A stretch of DNA of 64,000 nucleotides from the NCBI RefSeq assembly GCF_013401555.1, contig NZ_CP058552.1, positions 4,402,001-4,466,000 of the forward strand, read 5' to 3'. Shown here in pieces: positions 44,822 to 55,599 of the stretch (within the stretch, counting starts at the first letter, position 1; each line of letters starts with the position of its first letter). The position numbers and the translations under genes are program-made. The notes under the pieces were generated by a model, which ran no database searches, was not told the origin of the DNA, and was given only the letters and a program-made list of their open reading frames with translations. This stretch comes from Paenibacillus sp. E222 (GTDB lineage: Bacteria; Bacillota; Bacilli; Paenibacillales; Paenibacillaceae).

Positions 44822-45793
44822 ATGAATCTGAGAACGACAATTTCCAATGCCAATTCGGATGTGAGGCAGCGCAGGCGCTCGGCGGTCAAGCATGCCGTAT
44901 CCAAAAGTCTGAGAAGGCACTGGCAGCTTTATCTGCTAGTCCTTCCACCCGTCGTATACTTCATCATCTTCAAGTATGTACCGATGGCTAACGCGGTCCT
45001 GGCATTCAAGGACTACAACGTCATCAAGGGGATATGGGGCAGCCCGTGGGTGGGGACCAAGTATTTTGAAATGCTTTTCCGAAATCCCGCGTTCGCCACC
45101 CTGATCAAAAACACGCTGTATATTTCTTTCTATCAGTTAATCGTTGGTTTTCCGGTGCCGATCCTGCTGGCCCTGGCGCTGAACGAGATCAAGAGCGCAA
45201 GATTCAAGAAAACCGTTCAAATGGTCACCTATGCGCCTTATTTTATTTCGACGGTTGTTATGGTATCAATCATCATGCTGTTTCTTTCCCCGCGGCTTGG
45301 CATCGTGAATACGATTGCAGGCGCACTGGGCTTTGAAGCGGTGAATTTTCTGGGTGAGCCGGGATTGTTTCGCTCCATTTACGTGTTCTCGGACGTGTGG
45401 CAGAGCATGGGATATTCGGCAGTTATCTATTTGGCGGCGCTTTCCGGCATCGACCCTTCCCTGTACGAAGCAGCCAGGGTTGATGGTGCTAGTCGGTTTC
45501 AGAAAATAGTGAACGTCGATCTGCCTGGCATACTGCCCGCGGCGGTTATTATCCTCATTTTAAGTGTAGGCAACATTATGGCGGTTGGGTTTGAGAAAAT
45601 CTATCTGCTCCAAAACCCGCTGAACCTGTCGGCTTCGGAAATTATCTCCACCTACGTGTACAAAATGGGGCTGCTGAACGCCAATTACAGTTTTGCCACG
45701 GCCGTCGGCCTCTTTAATTCATTGATCAACCTGATCCTGCTGTTGACTGTGAATGCAGCCGCCAAGCGATTGTCCAATACAAGCCTGTGGTAA
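44822..45793 (+). CDS. ABC transporter permease, LplB/YteP type
   Basis: A 323-residue permease with a basic N-terminal tail (RQRRRSAVKHAV...LRRHW), six helices and the EAA loop LYEAARVDGASRFQKIVNVDLPG. The order permease-permease-SBP is that of the LplB/YtcP/LplA importers for oligosaccharides such as aldouronates in Paenibacillus. The start codon sits directly after GGGGGG, an odd spacing; a later start is possible. Confidence 0.87.
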   Translation: MNLRTTISNANSDVRQRRRSAVKHAVSKSLRRHWQLYLLVLPPVVYFIIFKYVPMANAVLAFKDYNVIKGIWGSPWVGTKYFEMLFRNPAFATLIKNTLYISFYQLIVGFPVPILLALALNEIKSARFKKTVQMVTYAPYFISTVVMVSIIMLFLSPRLGIVNTIAGALGFEAVNFLGEPGLFRSIYVFSDVWQSMGYSAVIYLAALSGIDPSLYEAARVDGASRFQKIVNVDLPGILPAAVIILILSVGNIMAVGFEKIYLLQNPLNLSASEIISTYVYKMGLLNANYSFATAVGLFNSLINLILLLTVNAAAKRLSNTSLW

Positions 45794-45827
45794 TGCAATA
45801 CGCCCTTGAAAGGAGGAAGTCCATACG

Positions 45828-46757
45828 ATGAGCGAGTTACAATCGCATCCAAGCCGTTTGGTGGATAAACGAAAGCACACGATCAGGGAGTCCTTTGGGG
45901 ACCGCGTGTTCATGACAGTCACCTACATCATTCTGACCGTGGTTCTGATTGCAGTGCTCTATCCGCTGATCTATATTTTAAGCTCGTCCCTAAGCAGCCC
46001 GGCTGCTGTCTCTTCGGGGAAAGTCTGGCTGTGGCCGGTTGACATTACGCTGGCCGGATACAAGGCGGTATTGCAGAACGATCAGGTAATTACCGGATAT
46101 GCCAATTCACTGTTCTACACCGCATGCGGCACGCTGATCAGCGTAGCTTTAACGATCATGATCGCTTATCCGCTTTCCAAAAAAACTTTTGTCGGGCGCA
46201 GCCCTCTTATGATGTTCATCACGTTCACCATGCTCTTCTCCGGCGGTTTGATTCCGACCTATCTCGTGGTCAAATCGATGGGATTGATTGATACCCGCTG
46301 GGCGCTGCTGATTCCAAATGCTATCTGGGTGTGGCAGGTTATCATTGCGCGCACCTTTTTTCAGAACTCCATTCCTGAGGAGCTGTCCGAGGCAGCCGAC
46401 ATTGACGGGTGCAGTGATATCAGATTTATTTTCAGCGTCATTCTGCCGCTGGCAAAGCCCATTGTCGCCGTTCTGTCGCTGATGTATGCGGTCGGGCAGT
46501 GGAATGCGTACTTCGATGCGTTGATCTATTTGAAATCACAATCGCTCTATCCACTGCAGCTGATTCTGCGCAGCATCCTCATCCTGAACAACGGCACCGG
46601 AAACATCGACGCCGGGGAAATGGTAAAGATGCAGCAGATGGCGGAATTAATGAAGTTTTCATTGATCGTCATGGCAAGCTTGCCAGTGCTGGTGATCTAC
46701 CCGTTTGTTCAGCGGTATTTCGTGCAGGGCATGCTGATTGGCTCTGTCAAAGGTTGA
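45828..46757 (+). CDS. ABC transporter permease, LplC/YtcP type
   Basis: A 309-residue permease. GAAAGGAGGAAG precedes ATG 45828. The EAA loop is LSEAADIDGCSDIRFIFSVILP. It forms the channel with the permease at 44822. Confidence 0.9.
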   Translation: MSELQSHPSRLVDKRKHTIRESFGDRVFMTVTYIILTVVLIAVLYPLIYILSSSLSSPAAVSSGKVWLWPVDITLAGYKAVLQNDQVITGYANSLFYTACGTLISVALTIMIAYPLSKKTFVGRSPLMMFITFTMLFSGGLIPTYLVVKSMGLIDTRWALLIPNAIWVWQVIIARTFFQNSIPEELSEAADIDGCSDIRFIFSVILPLAKPIVAVLSLMYAVGQWNAYFDALIYLKSQSLYPLQLILRSILILNNGTGNIDAGEMVKMQQMAELMKFSLIVMASLPVLVIYPFVQRYFVQGMLIGSVKG

Positions 46758-46791
46758 CTGATTACAATCATCGATAAGGGAGAGGATATTT

Positions 46792-48438
46792 TTGAGAAAA
46801 TCAGGATCCATCATGCTTGTGTGCCTGCTTCTTCTTAGTGTGGCGCTGGCGGGGTGCTCGTCAAGCAATCGCGGCAACGGGGAGAAGGGCGATGCTTCCT
46901 CCGGCGACAAAGTATCCATCAACGTTTTTGCGCATCAAGGCTCGGATACCAATCTGCAAACGAACAAGTTTACGAAAAAGATGGAAGACAAATTCAACAT
47001 CCAGTTCCATTGGACGACGGTTCCCTTTGACGGAGCTGCTGAAAAGAGGCAGATCTCACTTGCCTCGGGCGATTATCCCGACCTGTACCTGCTCATTCCT
47101 TGGGTAGACCGCTTCTCGCAAACGGACTTGCTGAAATTCGGCCAGCAGGGCGTTATTCTGCCGCTTAACGACCTGATCGACAAGTACGCTCCAAACATCA
47201 AGAAGGTGCTTGACAGCAACGAATATTATAAAGCGATGAATACAGCTCCTGATGGCAACATCTACGGTCTGACCGGCTTAAACGAATGCTTTCACTGCTC
47301 CTATCCGAATAAAATGTGGGTTAATACAAAATGGCTGAAACAACTCGGGTTATCCGAACCCGGAACGACGGATGAATTCAAGGCGGTGCTCGAAGCGTTC
47401 AAAACCAAGGACCCGAATGGCAACGGAAAGGCGGACGAAGTACCGCTTAGCGGGTCCATTGAAAATTTTGGCGTGCACATCATTCCGTACCTGATGAACG
47501 GGTTCATTTACGATGATGACAGAACATATCTTGTTGTGAATAACGGCAAGGTCGATACGGCAGCGAGCAAACCGGAGTGGAAGGAAGGACTCACTTATAT
47601 TAAATCGCTATACGATGAAGGTCTGATCGATCCCGGCGCCTTTACACAAAATTCGGGGGCATTCAAGAAGATTGGCGATAACGCCGATGCGCAGCTGCTA
47701 GGAGCAGGCGCAGCCATGCACCCGGCCCTTTTTGTGAATACGGATGAGGGCTCGCCGTACGGCAAGGACTACAACGCGATTCCTCCGCTGCAAGGACCAC
47801 ATGCGAACTATGCAACCTACAACTATCCGATTGATCCCGGAGCATCGTTTGTGCTGACGAACAAGGCCAGCGAGCAAACGCAAATCGCAGCTATTCAATT
47901 GCTGGATTACCTCTATACGCAAGAAGGTGCGATGAGTGCTTATCTTGGCGAGGAAGGCACCAGCTGGCGCAAGCCGCAGGAAGGTGAGGTCGCGCTGAAC
48001 GATCAGATCCAGCCGCTCTACAAGTCGATTCCGCTCGCCTCTGGAGAAGAGCCGCGTAATGACAGCTGGGGAGCGATGAGTCAGTACAACCATCACCGGG
48101 CATACCGCGACGCGGAAGTACAGGGCACGGACATTTATGCAAGCGACGGATATGAGCGCCGTCTGTATGAAGCAACATTGCTGATGGAAGGTAAGGAGCC
48201 CAAAAACGTATTCCCTCACTGGGCGCTGTGGGTCGACCCTGCAAGTGCTGATGAAGTGAGCATGATGCAGACCAATCTCAAGGATTATATTGACCAGAAC
48301 GCCCTGCAATTCATCACGGGGGCAAAGAGCCTGGATAAGGATTGGGAGGATTACGTGAAAGGGTTGGAGGGACTCAACATCCAGCGTTATGTGGAGATCA
48401 TGCAATCGTCTTACGATTCCTCGTCTATTTCCAAGTAA
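46792..48438 (+). CDS. Oligosaccharide-binding lipoprotein, LplA/YtcQ type
   Basis: A 548-residue lipoprotein. TTG 46792 follows GGGAGAGG and opens a signal ending in lipobox LAGC. The long SBP fold (LplA size) has NVFAHQGSDTNLQTNKFTKK, DLYLLIPWVDRFSQ, DPNGNGKADEVPLSG and GLEGLNIQRYVEIMQ. It supplies the two preceding permeases. Ligand: probably (methylglucurono-)xylo-oligosaccharides, from the GH8, GH43 and GH30 neighbours. Confidence 0.88.
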   Translation: MRKSGSIMLVCLLLLSVALAGCSSSNRGNGEKGDASSGDKVSINVFAHQGSDTNLQTNKFTKKMEDKFNIQFHWTTVPFDGAAEKRQISLASGDYPDLYLLIPWVDRFSQTDLLKFGQQGVILPLNDLIDKYAPNIKKVLDSNEYYKAMNTAPDGNIYGLTGLNECFHCSYPNKMWVNTKWLKQLGLSEPGTTDEFKAVLEAFKTKDPNGNGKADEVPLSGSIENFGVHIIPYLMNGFIYDDDRTYLVVNNGKVDTAASKPEWKEGLTYIKSLYDEGLIDPGAFTQNSGAFKKIGDNADAQLLGAGAAMHPALFVNTDEGSPYGKDYNAIPPLQGPHANYATYNYPIDPGASFVLTNKASEQTQIAAIQLLDYLYTQEGAMSAYLGEEGTSWRKPQEGEVALNDQIQPLYKSIPLASGEEPRNDSWGAMSQYNHHRAYRDAEVQGTDIYASDGYERRLYEATLLMEGKEPKNVFPHWALWVDPASADEVSMMQTNLKDYIDQNALQFITGAKSLDKDWEDYVKGLEGLNIQRYVEIMQSSYDSSSISK

Positions 48439-48597
48439 CTGAATGTAATTTCCAGAATGCACGAGCGCCAGGTAGAAGCTTATCCATTGATTATGGAATC
48501 GATGTGTCCGGTTTGTTTGCCAATTTTAGCTTGGATGAAGTGAGGTTGACACCTGTGTGAAGCATAGCAATAATTCCGGCTGCCCGTGGTCATGAAT

Positions 48598-48641
48598 AAA
48601 ACGGACCAAGCTCGCATCTGCGAACCAGGTCCGTTTTTTTG
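48598..48641. terminator. Bidirectional terminator between the importer and padC
   Basis: AAAACGGACC pairs with GGTCCGTTTT; the plus strand ends TTTTTTTG and the minus strand TTTTATTC, so it serves both converging genes. Confidence 0.85.
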
Positions 48642-48691
48642 TTCTTTCCATTCTTTGTACAATCTTTGCTTTCTTACTGCGACGAATGGGT

Positions 48692-49198
48692 TTATTTCAG
48701 CTTCCCGGCACGTATGTCATCCGTCATGCCAGGATAAGGTGCTATGGAGATCAGTTTCTCATTGTTGATGCCTGCATTTTCAATAAATGTTATATCGGCA
48801 AATTCGGGAACGACGTATTTCGGATAGGTCTCATATTTTTCTCGTGAATCAATCATAAGATCGATATAGTCGTTCTGGTAACAGACCGTGATTTCCGGAT
48901 GATCATGCACCCATTTCGGGAAAAAAATAATGCCGTGCATCCGCATTTCGTTCGGCATGAAGTTTAGGGCAACATCCGTGCCTGTCGGCTCGGTCCACGC
49001 TACTTTATAAACGCCCTTCGTCAACTTCACAACGTTTGCTTCCTGATCGCGCACCCAGCGACCTGCAACCATGCCGCTATGAATGCGATAATCGATAGTA
49101 TGATCGTTTTTGATATAGATTTCGTATTCCCAGCCGTTTTCGTAAGTATATATCATGTGGCTCCCAGTGAAGCCTTGCAGTGCCTCTTTCGTCTCCAT
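48692..49198 (-). CDS. padC: Phenolic acid decarboxylase
   Basis: A 168-residue cytosolic enzyme, highly like B. subtilis PadC ([51 protein letters not shown]). The catalytic set is present: Y17 and Y19 (IYTY), R47 (AGRW) and E70 (WTEPTG), numbered from ATG 49198. It decarboxylates ferulate, p-coumarate and caffeate to vinyl phenols, removing toxic acids that come from plant cell walls. Usually it is under PadR; no padR gene is here. It is downstream of the GH8 gene on the same strand (about 160 bases) and may share its transcript. Confidence 0.93.
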   Translation of the reverse strand: METKEALQGFTGSHMIYTYENGWEYEIYIKNDHTIDYRIHSGMVAGRWVRDQEANVVKLTKGVYKVAWTEPTGTDVALNFMPNEMRMHGIIFFPKWVHDHPEITVCYQNDYIDLMIDSREKYETYPKYVVPEFADITFIENAGINNEKLISIAPYPGMTDDIRAGKLK

Positions 49199-49361
49199 AT
49201 CCATGTGCTCCTTTCCTTATCAAAGGTTGAATAAATTCCTTCCTTGCCCAAGCTCAAAGCGCCAAGCGGTCAACAATCTATGTATGCCGATGATGAAGCA
49301 ATTATGCTTGAGGCATAAGTCTGCGGGCCAGGACAGCTGGATGACAATCAACTCATACATA

Positions 49362-50504
49362 TTAATACATACAATAACGTCCGCTCAAAGCCAGAAGACT
49401 GAAGAAGTACAGACAATTGTCATAGTATCGGCGGACACCTTGGCGTAATGGCGTATTCCAGAACTGATGCACGAACGGGTTAGCATGCGGCCCGTCGGCG
49501 GCCAGAGAAGCCATGGCATTGGTGGCGAGCAATCCGATGGGGTGCAGAGACAGTTCATCAAATGGCTGACCCTCAATCGTGTAACGGCGATAATCCGATA
49601 CTTCAATTTCGCTGAAAAATGCCTGGATACGATTGGACTGCGCCACCTGCCAGCGATCCTTGCGGAACCATTCCCAGTCGAGGGCTATGTTGGCCGCTAC
49701 CCGGTAAGCATCACTGTAGAAATGCCGGAAATCGCCATGGTGCTGAGGTGGTGCAGGCGTTCCGTCAAAATTTGCATATTCAGGCGAAAGTCCGGTTACC
49801 GGATGACAGGCTTTATGCAGATAAGCCCGACTCTCGGCGGCAGCTTCGTTCCAGAACGATTGATCACACTCATCTGCGTATTTGGCGAACAGTTCGTAAA
49901 AATGGGGCAGGTGATAGGACGGGTCGCTGAATGGTGATTCCGGTATGAATTTAATCAGTTTGGTTTCGGGGTCCCACATCGGATCGCCAACGCCGTTCTC
50001 CCCTTGATGTACGCAGGCATGCAGTATTTTCCGCGCTTGTACGGCATAATCATAAGGCTCTGGACCGTCGCCCCACCGATTGGAGGCGAAGAACAGGGCC
50101 ATAGCGAAAAATTCCTCACCGTCAGGGGCAGGTCCCTGAGATATCCGGGTTCCATCCGGCTTGCAATGCCATGCAAAATAATCCTTGTATCGGCCTTCGG
50201 TATGCTGCATATACGTTTTCGAGAAATTCCAGAGTCGATTGAACTCTTCTTTTTTGTCCATTTGCACAGCCATCATCATCCCGTAAGACATGCCCTCCGA
50301 GCGCACATCCAGATTGCCGGTGTCGAGTACATATCCTTTGTCCTCACCCATCGGGTAATAGATTCGCGTATCGGCATCTCCATAAAACAATTCGGTCCAC
50401 GTTTTATCCAGCTTTTCCGTAATTTCGCTGTCGTCATAGCCCAGTTCAAGAAACAGATTCCGGTATGTTCCCGTGTAAAATGCACCTTTGTCCGTGATGG
50501 TCAT
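49362..50504 (-). CDS. Reducing-end xylose-releasing exo-oligoxylanase, GH8 (Rex)
   Basis: A 380-residue cytosolic enzyme. GH8 (alpha/alpha)6 barrel marks fit Rex: the acid E70 in VRSEGMSYGMM, at the same number as in B. halodurans Rex, and the base Asp (about D265) in RHFYSDAYRVAANIALDW. Rex cuts single xylose units from the reducing end of xylo-oligosaccharides longer than two. No signal peptide, so it works on imported oligomers. ATG 50504 follows AAGGAGG. Confidence 0.9.
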   Translation of the reverse strand: MTITDKGAFYTGTYRNLFLELGYDDSEITEKLDKTWTELFYGDADTRIYYPMGEDKGYVLDTGNLDVRSEGMSYGMMMAVQMDKKEEFNRLWNFSKTYMQHTEGRYKDYFAWHCKPDGTRISQGPAPDGEEFFAMALFFASNRWGDGPEPYDYAVQARKILHACVHQGENGVGDPMWDPETKLIKFIPESPFSDPSYHLPHFYELFAKYADECDQSFWNEAAAESRAYLHKACHPVTGLSPEYANFDGTPAPPQHHGDFRHFYSDAYRVAANIALDWEWFRKDRWQVAQSNRIQAFFSEIEVSDYRRYTIEGQPFDELSLHPIGLLATNAMASLAADGPHANPFVHQFWNTPLRQGVRRYYDNCLYFFSLLALSGRYCMY

Positions 50505-50836
50505 TCGCTTCCTCCTTGGTATCTCGATTTAGTCAAATTATAACATGACAAATACTAACCAAATTAAAGCGCTTTCCAGAAAAAATATAGGTAATTCCAA
50601 CCGAGTATTCTCTTCGCTTGATTTTCATTGTATGTTAAAACAAAAAACTATACTTTATCAGGGAGAAAAGCAAGTTATCGTCAGGTTGATGGTACATAAT
50701 GTAAGCGTTACACTTTAAGGTGAAAGGGTAAAAGACTGCGTTCCATTGACTGACCGTGCCTGTTGCTTGTTTCTCTCCATTGTTCTTCTCAAGTGTCTGC
50801 TTCTTTCTTCACATTTGTTACAGGAAAGGGTGATGG
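50505..50836. promoter_or_regulatory. Divergent promoter region, GH8 and SGNH esterase
   Basis: For the minus strand, a TATAAT (50543-50538) lies about 20 bases after a cre-like TTAAAGCGCTTTCC (50564-50577; 12 of 14). For the plus strand, TTGATG (50686-50691) and TACACT (50709-50714) are 17 bases apart with a cre-like TGTAAGCGTTACAC (50700-50713; near-consensus) lying between them. Both directions thus look glucose-repressed. Confidence 0.55.
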
Positions 50837-52135
50837 ATGTCCATGCTCAACAATTCAGCGGATTCGGCAAATGAAAAGGAAGTTCCAACGGCACCGCGTG
50901 ACCCGGTTGGGGTTGCTGAAGCTGTGAATGAGCCACCGGTTGATTCCGAGTCACAGGCGTATCGCAATATGATTGCCAAATCTCTTTTGAGCAAAGGGAA
51001 TAACACCAGATTGAAGGCTGCTATCGAAAAAGCAAAAGGCGGCGAGCCCGTGACCATCGCTTATATTGGCGGTTCGATTACCCACGGCGCAGGGGCCATG
51101 CCTCTTCATCTCAATTGTTACGCCTATCGCTCGTTTGAAATTTTCAAGCGCATGTTCGCTCCATCTGAGGACAGTCCAATTCGTCTAATCAAAGCAGGCG
51201 TAGGCGGCACGCCGTCACAGCTGGGCATCATTCGCTATGACCGGGATGTGCTTAGGGACGGGACAGTCCAGCCGGATATTGTCATTCTGGAGTTTGCAGT
51301 AAATGATGCAGACGATGAGACCCAAGGCATTTGTTACGAGAGTCTGGTGTTAAAGGCGCTTGATGCAGATAACAAGCCAGCCGTCATTTTGCTGTTCAGC
51401 GTGTTTGAGAATGACTGGAATCTTCAGGATCGGCTGGCTCCTGTTGGCTGGCACTATAATTTGCCTATGGTGAGTGTAAAGGATGCTGTGGTGGAGCAAT
51501 TCCACTGGACACTGGAACAGGGCCATGTCATTTCCAAAAAGCAATTTTTCTACGACATCTACCATCCGACCAATGCCGGGCATCATATTATGGCTGATTG
51601 TCTGGGCTGGCTGTTCGACGTAACCGATCAATCTGCCCTGGACGGGGAGGATGAAGACAGTACGAATGAAAGGCCGCCGCTAATTGGGGACCATTTTGTC
51701 GGCACAAAGCTGCTGGACCGTCTGAATGGGGACAGTATCGCCCGGATTGAGGCGGGTGGGTTTCGGGAGACGGACACCGATCTGCAACTGACGGAGATGG
51801 ATGATCATGCATACGGTACACCACTATTTCCCAACAACTGGATGCACACGGGGCAGAACGTAACGGGCCATGCCAGCTTTAAGCTAATCCTGCGGAGCAA
51901 ACGACTTATTTTGGTATTTAAGGATTCCGGCAGAGCCGATTTCGGGACAGCTAATATCAGGGTGGATGGTGCACTGGTGAGGACGGCTGACCCGCATCTA
52001 GTGAACTGGACGCATTGCCATGCTGTAATCCTGTACGATGAAGAACATTCCAGAGAGCATACTGTGGAGATTGCAATGGCTGAAGGCCATGAGGACAAAC
52101 GATTTACGATTTTGGGATTTGGTTTTGTTGATTAG
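50837..52135 (+). CDS. SGNH/GDSL hydrolase, probable acetyl-xylan-oligosaccharide esterase
   Basis: A 432-residue cytosolic protein. SGNH blocks: nucleophile Ser in YIGGSITHG (block I), Gly in VGGTPSQLG (block II), Asn in EFAVNDADD (block III) and the Asp-x-x-His in IYHPTNAGHH (block V). The C-terminal part (about 290-432) is a beta-sandwich-like add-on (SKRLILVFKDSGRADF). Such proteins remove acetyl groups from xylo-oligosaccharides. It stands between Rex and the feruloyl esterase in the xylan set. AAAGGG precedes ATG 50837. Confidence 0.83.
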   Translation: MSMLNNSADSANEKEVPTAPRDPVGVAEAVNEPPVDSESQAYRNMIAKSLLSKGNNTRLKAAIEKAKGGEPVTIAYIGGSITHGAGAMPLHLNCYAYRSFEIFKRMFAPSEDSPIRLIKAGVGGTPSQLGIIRYDRDVLRDGTVQPDIVILEFAVNDADDETQGICYESLVLKALDADNKPAVILLFSVFENDWNLQDRLAPVGWHYNLPMVSVKDAVVEQFHWTLEQGHVISKKQFFYDIYHPTNAGHHIMADCLGWLFDVTDQSALDGEDEDSTNERPPLIGDHFVGTKLLDRLNGDSIARIEAGGFRETDTDLQLTEMDDHAYGTPLFPNNWMHTGQNVTGHASFKLILRSKRLILVFKDSGRADFGTANIRVDGALVRTADPHLVNWTHCHAVILYDEEHSREHTVEIAMAEGHEDKRFTILGFGFVD

Positions 52136-52152
52136 CCGCAACATCATGTTAA

Positions 52153-52965
<813 letters not shown>

Positions 52966-53010
52966 AAGAATTGGATAGACAAACCTTGAGATTTCACCAA
53001 GAAACAGACA

Positions 53011-53076
53011 AGAACAAAAAGACAGGAGCATTCCTACTGTGGCTGAGACAGGGGAGCGCTTTTGTCTTTTTGTTCT
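53011..53076. terminator. Inverted repeat / bidirectional terminator after the esterase
   Basis: AGAACAAAAAGACA (53011-53024) and its complement (53063-53076), with further pairing inside (GGAGC / GCGCT). It lies between converging genes. T-rich on the plus strand. Confidence 0.7.
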
Positions 53077-53133
53077 GGTTTTGACAAGGTATATGAAGAC
53101 GAAGATCCCTTTTTTTAAGCTTACGATTGGTTC

Positions 53134-54402
53134 CTACTTTAATGCAGCTGTGAATGTGGTAACACTCTGGGCAGGAAGTTGAGCAGTAAAAGAATTGTTA
53201 GTGATGTTAATGGAAGATCCGGCTGCCAGATTTCTTGTGCTGTCCGTAATCCAGGAAGATACGGTTGAGGCGTTCCCGTTTTGCAATACGAACTTTTGGT
53301 TTACAGCGGAAGTACCTCGGTTGATTGCTACGATAACCACCTTGTTATCTCCTTTGTATGCAGAGATAAACGTTTGGGTATCCGGATTTTTCGTCGCCTC
53401 AACTCTTACAAAGCCTGGGCGAACAAACTTGGAAAAATGGGCCATGTTATATCCCCGCTTGCTAATAGTGCCATCCTCTTTCATGGGTCCGTATTGTCTA
53501 CGAATATACCACCACACATACGCCTGGAAATCTGCCTCTACCATTGCATTATGGATGTGATAGGAGACATCCAGCGCTTCTGGCCAATTATCTGCTGAGT
53601 TCGCATTACTATTAGGGTAGTATACCTCCGACATCCAAAGTTCCTTGCCAGCACCTTTTTGTTTAAAAAGTGGGTAAGGGAAATTGTTAAACTGTGTACC
53701 ATACGTATGTGCACCCAGAATGTCCATGTTTGCTAAAGCTTGAGGATCATTCAGTATGGGGTCTGACATTTCTTTCAAGTAAGAGAAGGATTCTGGCGCC
53801 ATTACTTTTGCTCCTGTAATGGAGCCTGCATAATCTTTCATGAATCGAAGCATCTCCTGAGGTGTCCACCATGTCCAATCATGCGCATAATCCGGTTCAT
53901 TTTGCACGGAGATTGCATAGAGATTAACACCGTTGGATTTCATGTAAGAAACAAAGTCGTTAAGATGCTGGGAATACGCTGCATATTTGTCGTATTTAAG
54001 GCGCTTGGCTGCAGTGTCTCCATTACGATTGAATGTTTCCACCATATCACTTGGGGGATTCCATGGTGACGCAAAGACGATCGCCCCCAGCTCGATGGCT
54101 CGTTTCGCGGTAGGCACTTCTTTATACCAATTGTTTTTGTTTTCATCAATATACACACGCAAAATCGAAAAACCTAGCTGATTTTGTCCATTACCGAATG
54201 CCGTATCTCTTTGTGCTGATGTCAAATCTCCAATCCAGGCCGGATGATTGATTCCCCCAAATCCCTTGATAAGCTGCTTTTCAGAGGACAAGTTCACAGT
54301 AACATCGCTGGCAGCCGAAGCCTGAATTGGAGTTAAGATCAGCGGCAAGGCAGTCAGGATGGCCAACAGAATACTAATTGACTTCTTTAATTTGAATAAC
54401 AA
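53134..54402 (-). CDS. xynC: Secreted glucuronoxylanase, GH30 subfamily 8
   Basis: A 422-residue protein, the same length as B. subtilis XynC. TTG 54402 is seven bases after GAGGAG and opens the signal peptide LLFKLKKSISILLAILTA...QASA; the longer frame is not a signal. The barrel shows acid/base Glu in ISVQNEPDYAHDW and nucleophile Glu in ELWMSEVYYP. The Arg pair in WWYIRRQYGPMKEDG is where this subfamily holds the methylglucuronic acid side chain. It cuts the xylan chain next to that side group. The C-terminal beta-domain includes FVLQNGNASTVSSWITDS. It supplies aldouronates to the importers. Confidence 0.93.
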   Translation of the reverse strand: MLFKLKKSISILLAILTALPLILTPIQASAASDVTVNLSSEKQLIKGFGGINHPAWIGDLTSAQRDTAFGNGQNQLGFSILRVYIDENKNNWYKEVPTAKRAIELGAIVFASPWNPPSDMVETFNRNGDTAAKRLKYDKYAAYSQHLNDFVSYMKSNGVNLYAISVQNEPDYAHDWTWWTPQEMLRFMKDYAGSITGAKVMAPESFSYLKEMSDPILNDPQALANMDILGAHTYGTQFNNFPYPLFKQKGAGKELWMSEVYYPNSNANSADNWPEALDVSYHIHNAMVEADFQAYVWWYIRRQYGPMKEDGTISKRGYNMAHFSKFVRPGFVRVEATKNPDTQTFISAYKGDNKVVIVAINRGTSAVNQKFVLQNGNASTVSSWITDSTRNLAAGSSINITNNSFTAQLPAQSVTTFTAALK

Positions 54403-54664
54403 CACTACACTCTCCTCTAAACTAAATTTTTCAACCTGAACAAGCAAGCCTAGACTTATTTTGAGACCTATTTTGGGCCAATCATTTTCTTGTATCACCT
54501 TCTTTTTTTTACAAAAACATATAAAAGATATGGAATTATTTATATGTTTTTGTAATGTTATGAATTTAATTCTACGGGAATAAATAAGAGATTTAAACCG
54601 GACAGATTCCAGTTTTTGAGCACAGAAGAGAGATTGATTGTTGTTCTGATCAGGTATGATTTGG
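54403..54664. other. Intergenic region before xynC
   Basis: AT-rich upstream region of xynC (TTTTTGTAA stretches, 54510-54580); a promoter is expected, but I see no clear -35/-10 pair. Confidence 0.3.
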
Positions 54665-55570
54665 CTATAATAGTTCGTTTCGAGCTGAGAAGCTTGTTAC
54701 AAGCATGTGCCAAAACAGGCTTAATGCTGGCGTAACCAGTTTATTACGATGTCTTACTGCATAGATCGTTCTAACCGGAGTCCAATCGGGAATAGGGCAG
54801 GCTTTGAGTTCTCCTTTTTGCAGCTCCTGAATAATGGAGGCTTCAGATACCATGCCAATACCAAGATTAAGGCGAACAATGGATTTCAATGCCTCGGAAC
54901 CGGATATTTCAATGGCGTGGGTGAACTGGACCCCATGTGCTTCCGCCCATTGATCAATCAGCGTGCGACTGCTTGAGCCCTCCTCATGAGCAACGAGCGG
55001 ATATGCCTGCAAATCCATGGGGTGAACGATACTTTGGCGAGCCAGCGGATGCTCGGGATGGAAAATAATGACCAGATCATCCTTCATCAGTGGTTCAAAG
55101 ATCAGATCCGCATCATCCGGGGAAGTATGGGAGATAACGCCCACATCCAATTCGAAATATTTTATTTTCTCCATTATGTAGCGTGCCGGTTTTACATCAA
55201 GACTCAGGAGCAGATTATGCTGCTGTTTGAAATCGGATAACAAGGATGGAAGCATATATGTGGCGGGTGTATGGGTACTTCCGATCAGCAATCGACCAGT
55301 TTCGGAGCCCCTGTGGTCGTCCAGAGTGCGGAGCATTTCCTCGTTCAGGGCAACAATCTGACTGGCATAGTGGTACAGTGCCTTGCCAGCTTCCGTCAAT
55401 TTGATGACATGATAGGTTTTGGTATGAAACAGGGCAATCCCGGCGTCCTCCTGCAGTTTGTTCAAATGGAATGTCACTGTCGGTTGTGTAATATTCAGCT
55501 TATGTGCGACTAAGTACAGCTTTTGCAATTCCACGACGTAGACAAACACCTTCAATTGCTGCAAATTCAT
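54665..55570 (-). CDS. LysR-family regulator
   Basis: A 301-residue protein. AAAGGAGACG precedes ATG 55570. The N-terminal winged HTH (LQQLKVFVYVVELQKLYLVAHKLNITQPTVTFHLNKLQEDAGIALF) is followed by the effector domain (about 90-295; LLIGSTHTPATYMLPSLL, ALKSIVRLNLGIGMVSEASI). It is divergent from the ABC importer at 55.7 kb, and so likely controls it, through a dyad in the shared promoter region. Confidence 0.9.
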   Translation of the reverse strand: MNLQQLKVFVYVVELQKLYLVAHKLNITQPTVTFHLNKLQEDAGIALFHTKTYHVIKLTEAGKALYHYASQIVALNEEMLRTLDDHRGSETGRLLIGSTHTPATYMLPSLLSDFKQQHNLLLSLDVKPARYIMEKIKYFELDVGVISHTSPDDADLIFEPLMKDDLVIIFHPEHPLARQSIVHPMDLQAYPLVAHEEGSSSRTLIDQWAEAHGVQFTHAIEISGSEALKSIVRLNLGIGMVSEASIIQELQKGELKACPIPDWTPVRTIYAVRHRNKLVTPALSLFWHMLVTSFSARNELL

Positions 55571-55599
55571 CCGTTAACGTCTCCTTTTGGCCTAAACAT

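Noticed and set aside
44797..44991. 64-codon ORF overlapping the LplB-like permease start
   Set aside because: Different frame, no ribosome site, composition unlike a protein.
47698..48462. 254-codon minus-strand ORF opposite the LplA-like gene
   Set aside because: It is a shadow of the SBP coding frame in a GC-rich region, with no start signal.
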